Below are positions 36,998 through 45,100 of a DNA stretch of 64,000 bases, one piece after another. This DNA is from Nonomuraea angiospora. Its GTDB lineage: Bacteria; Actinomycetota; Actinomycetes; Streptosporangiales; Streptosporangiaceae. Positions within the stretch are counted from its first letter, which is position 1; every line of letters starts with the position of its first letter. The notes below the pieces were generated by a model. It was not told the DNA's origin. It saw only the letters and a program-made list of their open reading frames with translations, and did no database searches. The DNA lies in NCBI RefSeq assembly GCF_014873145.1, contig NZ_JADBEK010000001.1, forward strand, positions 2,976,001-3,040,000. The letters are read 5' to 3'. The position numbers were made by a program, and so were the translations under genes.

Positions 36998-37827
36998 ACG
37001 AGCACTACACGCCAGCCGTCATGGCCTCACTCGCCACCCAGCTCACCAGCCGCGACCGGCACCTGCTCCGCCTCGTCTGGACCCACAAGGTGCTGACCAG
37101 CCACCAAATCACTCGCATCGCCTTCAACGACCCGACCACGGCGCGCCACCGTCTGGTCAAGCTGCATCACATCGGCGTCCTGAACCGCTTCCGTCCCAAA
37201 CCGCCGACCGGTTCCGCCCCCTGGCACTACGTGCTCGGCGAACCCGGCGCCGTCGTGCTAGCCACCGAAGACGGCATCGAGTTGGCCGAATTCGGCTACC
37301 GCCGCGACCGCGTCCTGTCCATCGCCTACAGCCAGCGTCTGGCCCACACCGTCGGCACCAACGACGTCTTCGCCCACCTGTCCGGCACCGCCCGCCAGAC
37401 CACCGGATGCCACCTGCATACCTGGTGGCCAGAAGGACTCTGCGCCACCCAATGGGGCACCCACGTCCGCCCCGACGCCTACGGCCGATGGACCGAGAAC
37501 GGCCAGACGGTGGACTTCTTCCTCGAATACGACACCGGCACCGAAACCATCGGCCGAGTCGTGGCCAAACTGGACGGCTACGCCGCCCTCACCGCGGCCA
37601 CCGGCATCACCACACCCGTTCTGTTCCTGACCAGTTCCGCACGCAGAGAGAGCACCGTGCAGGACCGCCTCCGACTACGCGCCATCCAGACTTCGGTGCC
37701 CTGCGCCACCGCCGTCACCGGCTCCAGCCCGCATGGTCCCGTCTGGCTCCCCCATAACCGCCGAAACCAGCGGCTGCGGCTGGCCGAACTCGCCAACCAC
37801 TGGCCCCAACCGGGGGCTCCCTGTTGA
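36994..37827 (+). CDS. Replication-relaxation family protein
   Basis: The 277-residue protein has an N-terminal winged-helix (LTSRDRHLLRLVWTHKVLTS, QITRIAFNDPTTARHRL) followed by a nuclease-like alpha/beta core (HTWWPEGLCATQWG, DFFLEYDTGTETIGRVVAKLDGY). This is the replication-relaxation (Rep_relax) family of mobile elements, thought to act at oriT or origin as an accessory or relaxase-like protein. It is the only candidate DNA-processing protein in the operon; no classical MobA/TraI relaxase is seen. It overlaps both neighbours by 4 bases. Confidence 0.88.
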   Translation: MNEHYTPAVMASLATQLTSRDRHLLRLVWTHKVLTSHQITRIAFNDPTTARHRLVKLHHIGVLNRFRPKPPTGSAPWHYVLGEPGAVVLATEDGIELAEFGYRRDRVLSIAYSQRLAHTVGTNDVFAHLSGTARQTTGCHLHTWWPEGLCATQWGTHVRPDAYGRWTENGQTVDFFLEYDTGTETIGRVVAKLDGYAALTAATGITTPVLFLTSSARRESTVQDRLRLRAIQTSVPCATAVTGSSPHGPVWLPHNRRNQRLRLAELANHWPQPGAPC

Positions 37828-38456
37828 TCGCAGAAACCGGGCTGTCATCGATCTTCGCTGCAGCCGCCAGCCTAATGGGTGCCATCGTCCTCCTCGCCGC
37901 AGTCGCCGGAGGTGCTTACGTCACAACCACGACGACCACCGCAACGTGCGACGGCACCAGCCCCGAACCACTCTCGGTGGAACCGTGTGGGCAGTTCCCC
38001 AAGGTGATACCTGCTGAAGGGCTCGCAGGACCTGAGCTCGGACTGATCGCCGTGCAAACCGCGCTGCACATGCGCGGCGTCCCGTACTCCTGGGGCGGCG
38101 GCAACGCCAACGGGCCCAGCTTCGGCATCGATCAGGGTGCCCACATTCGCGGGTTCGACTGCTCCGGCCTGGCCGAATACGCCTGGGCCAAGGCGGGAGC
38201 CCGAATCGGCGGACACACCTCCGCTCAATGGAACGCAGGCGTCCGCGTCCCCAGAAGCCAGATCCGCCCAGGAGATCTGATTTTCTTCGCCACCAACCCC
38301 GCCCGTCCTTCAACGATTCACCACGTCGGCATCGCCGTCGACGCCACCCGCATGGTGCACGCACCCTCCACCGGCAGCACCGTACGCATCGACACCTGGG
38401 CAGGCGTCCCCTACCGCGAACAAGAATTCATCGGCGCCATCCGACCTGCGTCATAA
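37824..38456 (+). CDS. NlpC/P60 peptidoglycan hydrolase of the conjugation system
   Basis: The 210-residue exported protein has one N-terminal membrane anchor (FAAAASLMGAIVLLAAVAGG). Its NlpC/P60 domain has the catalytic Cys in RGFDCSGLAEYAWAKAG (about residue 113), the His in IHHVGIAVD (about 166) and a third polar residue in MVHAPS. It cuts peptide stems so the secretion channel can cross the cell wall, as VirB1-like proteins do. The TTG start overlaps the previous stop by 4 bases. It is the last gene of the operon. Confidence 0.9.
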   Translation: MIAETGLSSIFAAAASLMGAIVLLAAVAGGAYVTTTTTTATCDGTSPEPLSVEPCGQFPKVIPAEGLAGPELGLIAVQTALHMRGVPYSWGGGNANGPSFGIDQGAHIRGFDCSGLAEYAWAKAGARIGGHTSAQWNAGVRVPRSQIRPGDLIFFATNPARPSTIHHVGIAVDATRMVHAPSTGSTVRIDTWAGVPYREQEFIGAIRPAS

Positions 38457-38743
38457 AATGATCGTTATGCCCACGGCCCATCCCACGCAACTTCGTGAAT
38501 TGGCATTGGGGAGCGTGGCGCGGACTGGACACATGTCCTACTGATCGCAGACGTCCAGGTCCTATGCGAGCGCTGCCCGCGTAATGACCGGGGCAGCTGC
38601 TCGCACCGACACTGTGAGCCGGCCAGGGAATGCGTGCCAAGCTGACGTGGCGCACTGCAATCACTGTCAGCAGGGCGATCAGGAACGGAATGACTAAGTG
38701 TCACGATGGGGCTGGTTGGGTGATCAGACCGGTGCGAGACCTT
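38457..38743. other. Convergent intergenic region
   Basis: This separates the end of the conjugation operon from the end of the candidate immunity gene on the other strand. I see no gene or strong hairpin; the base composition is less GC-rich than in the operon. Confidence 0.4.
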
Positions 38744-39010
38744 TCAGCCTCTGTACAGCCAGGGAGCGAGCAGCCCCTCAAGTTCGCTATCTGTCATGTT
38801 GCCCCCTTGTCCAAATCCGTGCCACCCCAAGGCCCGCTGCATGACGTAGACCGGAATCCCAAACGCTTCGTTGAGAACCGCTGTGGCCGCAACCGGCCCG
38901 AACCTTTCGCCAAGGAGTTCTTGAACATATTGCATGAGTCCGGTGGCGCTCACGCCGTTCGCCCTGGCATTGACAACTGACACGACCGCATCGTTGCGCC
39001 AGTCCGACAT
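38744..39010 (-). CDS. Candidate immunity protein of the RHS toxin
   Basis: The 88-residue acidic, soluble protein (MSDWRNDAVVSVVNARANGV, YVQELLGERFGPVAATAVLN, GGNMTDSELEGLLAPWLY) lies 111 bases downstream of the RHS gene, on the same strand. That is the standard place for the cognate immunity gene of a polymorphic toxin. Its base composition is lower in GC than flanking genes, like the RHS tip. I do not recognise the family; the immunity role is inferred from position. The start at 39010 is preferred over 39055. Confidence 0.55.
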   Translation of the reverse strand: MSDWRNDAVVSVVNARANGVSATGLMQYVQELLGERFGPVAATAVLNEAFGIPVYVMQRALGWHGFGQGGNMTDSELEGLLAPWLYRG

Positions 39011-39121
39011 ACTATGACCATCTTTCTCGAAGTCCTGCGGATGGACAGCGGGCAACTCGAGAGCGCGGTCTTCGAGTCGCCCGCTGGTTAGACGTGAGCT
39101 ATTATCTCACACAACCCAGAC

Positions 39122-42100
39122 CTACCGGAAAATCACGCCCACGTTCGTGTATTCTCCGTGATTTCCGCGCAGCTCTACGAATTCGACGCTGCGTGTAAAT
39201 CCATGGCGTCCCGCCATCTTGCCGGTGAATGTCGCACGTGCGGCGTCATCAAGAGACATACCCGACCGGATCGCCGCGTTGAACGAGTCCAGATTATCCC
39301 TGAGTTTGTCCCCGTTCTGCCAATAGGCCTTGACTCCCTTCACATCACCTCCGAAATACTTCATGGCGTTTCCGAACATCTCACTGCCGCGAGGGGTGTC
39401 ATCGGCCTTTTCTACAGCCATCGTCACGATGCCGTTCTCGTCCAGATCGGCAATGATGCCCCGCCCGCTCGGATAGATCTCGTTATATGTCTTGATCGGA
39501 AAGGGGAAGTCTCCAGGCCCCTTGATGCGCGCACCGTGCGGGCCCGGAAAGAAGAGAGATGGGTCGTTGCCGCTCCGGAATCCTCTCCAGTAACTGTCGG
39601 GATCCAGATCGCAGCCGCACTCCATTCCGTGGTTCTTTTTTCTATTGATGTACTCCTCAGGAGTGTCTCCCGTAAGGGGCTGGGTGAGCATGTACCAGAG
39701 GCCGTCAAGGGCGCCACTAAGGTTAGCAATTGCACTATCGACCCCCGTTGGGGCCTTCTTTGAGTAGCTACACCCTCTTCTGCATGGATTGCCTGCCGGT
39801 AGATTGACGTTGTTGCTCTTATTTCGGTAGTGCTTTAGGTCTCTCTGCCATCCGTCATAACCGCCGTTCTTTCCATTGGCGTAATCGTCGGGAATGTGGC
39901 CATCGAGTTCCACAATGTTGATGGGGTTGCCGCCAGTGAAGGCGTAGCGGTTGCTAGTCCAGGGATCGAGGCCAAGGCTCAGGTCATCGAGGGCGCCGTT
40001 GTAGGTATCGAGGTTGAGGAAGCGATTAAGGCCAGGGTTGTAGTCGCGGAACCCCATGTCGTACATGCCAGTGGAGTTGTCCCAGCGCTTGGCGTTGAAG
40101 CGATAGGGGTTGTACTCCTCCTTGGCGGTGGGGTCGACGGGGTCTGGTTTGTCGACGCCGGTGAAGAGCTTGTCGTCGTTCTTGCCGTAGGCGGTGTAGC
40201 CGTAGGTGGCCCGGGTGTCGCCCGACTCCGAGGTGATCTGCTCGACGTCGGTGTGCGGGTTGTAACCGTAGTAGGACGACTCCTCCGACCCGTCGGTCTT
40301 CGCCTTGACCTGGGACAGGCGCTCGCCCCACGGCGAGTACTGGAAGGACTTGACCAGTTTGCCGGCCACCTCTTCGTCCAAGACCTCGCCGGAGAGGCCG
40401 AGGTAGGAGTAGGTGGTGGTTTTGGCTGAGGCGGTGCCTTCCTTTTCGGTCTTGGTGGTGGTGCGGTCGAGTGGGTCGTAGGTGTAGGAGGTGACGGTGT
40501 TGGTGGTGCCGTCGGTGCCGAGTTTTTCGTGTTTGGTGACGTGGTCGAAGCCGTCGTAGGTGTACTTCTCCCAGGTCTTGCCGCCGCCCTGGACGGTGCG
40601 CAGCCGCCCGTACGGGTCGTAGGTGTACGTGCTGGTCTGCCCGCCACTGGCTGAGGTCATCAGGCGGTTGCGGTCGTAGGTGAAGGTGGTCTTCTTGCCG
40701 AGGACCTCTTCTTCCCACACGTTGCTGTTGGCGTCGTGGGAGTAGGTCTCGGTCTCCGCCGTCCCGCCGCCGACCGGGGTCTTCACCGTCTTGGTGATGC
40801 GGTCGCGGGGGTCGTAAGTGTAGGCGTAGTCGTGTTCCAGGTAGGCGCCGGGGTTGTCGGCGTTCTGGATCTTGGCGTGGTCGCTGGCGCGCTGCAGATT
40901 GCCTTGGTAACCAATCGTGTGCTCGGCTACCACCGTCGCGTTGGGCTTCTTCTCCAGGCTGTGGCGCAGGACGCCGGACAGGAAGTAGTCGTAGGTGACG
41001 GCGTTGCCGTTGGCCTTGGTCTCGGTCTCGCGTTCGGCGCGGGACGTGAAGGTGTAGCGGGTGGTCTTCGGCGCGAGGTCGGTGGCCGACTTCTTGTTGA
41101 CCACCTGCTCGACCAGGTCACGGACGTCGTAGCCGTAGGTGGCGACCGTCTTATCGTGGGTGCGCTCAATGACTGCGCTGTTCTCGTTGTAGCGGTAGCC
41201 GGTGGTGTTCTTCAGCGTGCCGTTGAGCGACTCCTTGACGGTGTCGATCTGGTTGAGGTTGGTGTAGGAGATGTCCCACAGGTCGATCTTGGCGGTCGGG
41301 GACTTGTCCCGGATGGCGGTGAGGTTGGCGTTGGGGTCGTAGGTGTAGGTGAAGTCCTTCTTCTCACCGTCAGTGTCGCCGCTGTTGTCGCGCACCAGCT
41401 TGACCGCATCGGCCGCCACGGTGCCGTTGGCGTCGTCGGTGAGGATGACGCTGTGGGCGGTGCCGGCGGTGAAGGTGTAGGAGCCGAGTTCGACCCAGGT
41501 GCCGGGGTTCTTGGTCTGGTCGAGGGTGACGCTGGCCTCGCCGTTCTGGTGCTTGATCTTGTATTTGGCGTTGGTGGCCGTGGCGCCGGACGGGTACCGG
41601 ACCTGGACCTTGTAGGTGCCATCCGACGGGGTGGTCAGGTTCCAGGCGAACGACGATTGGCCGGTGCCCGCGGACGCGGTGGCGTAGTCGTAGCCAACGA
41701 ACCCGGTGGCCGGCTCGGCCTGGGGGCCGACGATGTTGGATGCCGAGCCGCTGCCGGCGAGGGTCCAGGTGCCGGTGGTGGTGGTCTGGTCGGTGTCGGA
41801 GTTGTCGGACAGGACGACGTCGAGGCCGAGGGGGACTCCGTCGTCGGAGTGGGTCTTGAGTTTGCCGTCGGGGTAGTACGACCAGTCCAAAGCCCGCTGG
41901 CTGGAGCCGCCCGCGCTGGTGACGGTGCGGTTGGTCTGCAGGCCGATCTCGTTGTAGTCGTAGGTGGTCTTGATGTCCCACGGGTCGGTGGTGGTCTTGG
42001 ACCAGCCGTTGTCCCAGTAGGTCATCGTGGAGACGTTGCGGATGCTCTGCCCGTGCGAGGGCGGGTGCGAGATCTCCTTCAGCCGGGAGACCGCGTCGTA

Positions 42101-45100
42101 GGCGTACAGGACGCTGTCGGGCTTGTTGTAGACCGGGTCGGACCGGTCGTAGGGGTAGATCTCCTCGATCGGCCGGTTGAGCTTGTCGTACTTGGTTTCG
42201 GCGACGAAGTCGACCAGGTCGCCGCCGCGTTCTACCCCGCGCGGGGTTATGGTCTTGGTCTTGTTGCCGACCTGGTCGTAGGCGAACTGGGTGGTGACGT
42301 ACTTGATGACGCCGTCGGTCTCGGAATGCGGGACCTTGGTTTCGACCACGTCGCCGCGCTCGTTGTAGGCGGTGATCGCCTTGTTGTCGTCCTGGTCGGT
42401 CTGGCCCACAACCCGGCCGTCCAGGTCGTACTCAGTGGATGTCTCGTATCCGGCGGCGTCCTTGACGGTGGTGACGCGGTGGTTGCGGTCGTAGGTGTAG
42501 AACGCCGTGTAGTCGCCGGTGTCGGCGGTGGCGTTCTTGCGTGGGTCGATGACCTTGGTGACGTTGCCGACGTCGTTGTACTCGTAGGTGATCTTGTTCT
42601 GTCGAGCGTTGGCGACGTCGGTGGCAGTGACGCCGATTAGCTGGTAGATGTCGTCGTACGTGTACGTGGTGGTGAACTGGGCCGGGTCCGCGCCGGGCAG
42701 GTTGCCCTTGGGTTCGGTCTGGTTCTTCAGATTGCCGGCCAGGTCCCACGTGAAGGTGGCCTTGCGTTCCGGTCCGTTGTCGCTGTCCTTGGGCAGGAAC
42801 GACTCTGTCAGCTGGTCGGCCTTGTCGTAGACGGCGGTGGACACGGCGCCGTTGGGAGCTATCGCCTTGGTGATGTTGTCGTTGGCGTCGTATTCCGGGG
42901 CCGGGGTGACGATGAACACCGGCGGGGAGGCGTCCTGGTCCTTGGGGACCTTGGACTCGAGCGGGCGTTTGAAGATGTCGTAGGTCTGGCTGGTGGTCTT
43001 GCCGAGTGCATCGGTGACCGACCGCACGTTGCCGCGCACGTCGTATTCGGTGACGGTGCTGTGCTCGTACGCGTCGGTGATCTTCTGGGGGTAGCCGGTC
43101 GGGTGGTAGTCGGTGAAGGTGGTGGTGTTGCCGTTGGCGTCGACTGACGTGGCCAGTTGGCCGACAGGGTCGTAGGTGTAGGTGGTGGTGTAATCGTCAG
43201 GATCGGCCGTTAAGACGCCGAGCGGATCGGTAACCGTCTTCAGGTTGCCGTTGCCGTAGTAGCCGAACTCCCACGTGTAGTGCTTCGCGCCGTCGCCAGC
43301 CCCCAGGGTGTTGCCGTTCGGGCTCGTCTTGAAGCGCAGGTCGGCGACGAAACCGTTGAAGTTGGCCGGACCCTCGTAGATCAGGATGGTGGAGGCGGTG
43401 CGGTTCTCGTTGGCCTCCGCGTCGGTGATCTTCAGCGGGTAGCCGGTCTTCGGGTCGTACTCCCACGTCGTAACGGCATATTCCGTCTTGCCGTCGTCCT
43501 TGCCCTTCTCGATCAGCGTGGTGACGTTGTGGTCGTCGTCCCACTCCAGATCAGTGATCTCGTTGTTGGCGTTGGTGATCAGATCCGGGCGGCCGTACTT
43601 GTCCAGCACGTACCTGGTGGCCTTGTTCGTGCCTTGCTGGAGCGGGTCGGTAACGGTGGCGTTGATGACTGCGCCCTGCGGGCCGTCTGGGTCGACGTAG
43701 TCGAACTTGGTGACTCCGTCGAGCCGGTCGGTGAGGGTTTCGACCTTCCACTTGTCCTCGGGGTCGACCTGCGGCTCGTAGTACTTCAGCTTCGTGTCGT
43801 GCCCGCGCGGGTCCTTGACGGCCACGAGCTTGACGTTCTTGTTGCCCTGGGTGGCGTCGTAGGTGAAGGCGAACGTCTTCGCTTGCTCGTCGCCGGCGCC
43901 GTCGACCATCTTGGCCATCAGGCCCTTGTCGGTGTAGGCGAAGGTCACCTTCCGGCCGGCGATGTCGGTGATCGACTCGACGTTGTCGATGATGTGCGGG
44001 TTGGTCAGCTTGGTGTCGTTGACAGGCTGGCCGGCGTCGTTGATGTAGGTGTAGTCCTGGCCCTTGGCGTAGTAGTCGAAGGTCAGGGTGCGACGCCCGG
44101 CCGCGTCGGTGATGTACTGCAGGAACTTGGTCGGCTTGTTGTTGGAGCGGCGACGTTCGTAGGTGAACGACATGGTGTTGCCGTTCTTGTCGACGATCGC
44201 CGACTGGAAGCCCTCGTCGTCGAAGAAGAACTGGGTGCGGTCCGGCTTGGTGAACACCCACTGCCGCAGCGGGTCGGCCGAGCCGGTCTTCTGCAGGTAC
44301 AGATGCACGCCGCGCGGGTGCTTGTACTCGCAGTTGGAGGTGCAGGTGGGCGGGTCGCGCAGCCACACGTGGGTGGTGCCGTCCCCGTCGGTCAGCCGCA
44401 CCTGCTCGGGCCAGACCTGACCGGGAGGGTGAAGGTGCAACTGTGAGCCGAGGCGCTGCAGCGTGGAGGTCTGCAGCGACCAGCCGTAGCCCATCGACGA
44501 TGCGCTGGTGTCCAGGCTGTTGTAGGTCATCCGGACGAACGTCTGCGCGCCGCGGGAGGGGTTGGTGAAGGCGTTGTAGTTCCACACCACGTTGCCCGCG
44601 TACGGGTTGACCAGGGCGGTCGCTCCGGCGCCGGTGTTCTTGCCGGTGTAGGCGTAGAACTTCTCCAGCCCCAGCAGGTCGCTGGTCGGGGACTCCAGGC
44701 GGATCTGCTGCGGCAGTTGCGGCAGCTGGTGGCTGGCGGACTTCCAGCTGTTGGTAGTGGTGTCGTGCACGTCCCACACCAGCGAGGCGGCGTCCGCCAG
44801 GTTGCCCGAGGCCAGCGTGGGGGCCTTGACCTGGGCCTGAACGGTGACCGTGTCACGTGGCTCCAGCGCTGCTTCCAGCGGGGTGAACAGCTGGGTGTCG
44901 CCGGTCACGTCCGTGCCGTCCGGCAGTTTCCAGAAGTAGCCCAGCCGGGTGGTGCCGGCCGGCCAGGTCTCGCTGGTGGTGTTGGTGATCGTGACGTCGA
45001 CCGTCCGCTGCTCGCCGCCGGCCATCCGGGACGGGGTGCTGGGGGCGCTGTAGGTCTGCGTCGGGTCGTAGTAGAGGACGTGCAGCCACGGCCGCACTTC

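Noticed and set aside
40736..42640. Long plus-strand open frame of 634 codons opposite the RHS gene
   Set aside because: It is antisense to conserved YD repeats; the repeated Gly/Val/Asp-rich composition is the mirror of the repeat codons, with no family match or ribosome site.
43280..44446. Second long plus-strand open frame antisense to the RHS gene
   Set aside because: Same reason: mirror of the RHS coding sequence in GC-rich DNA.
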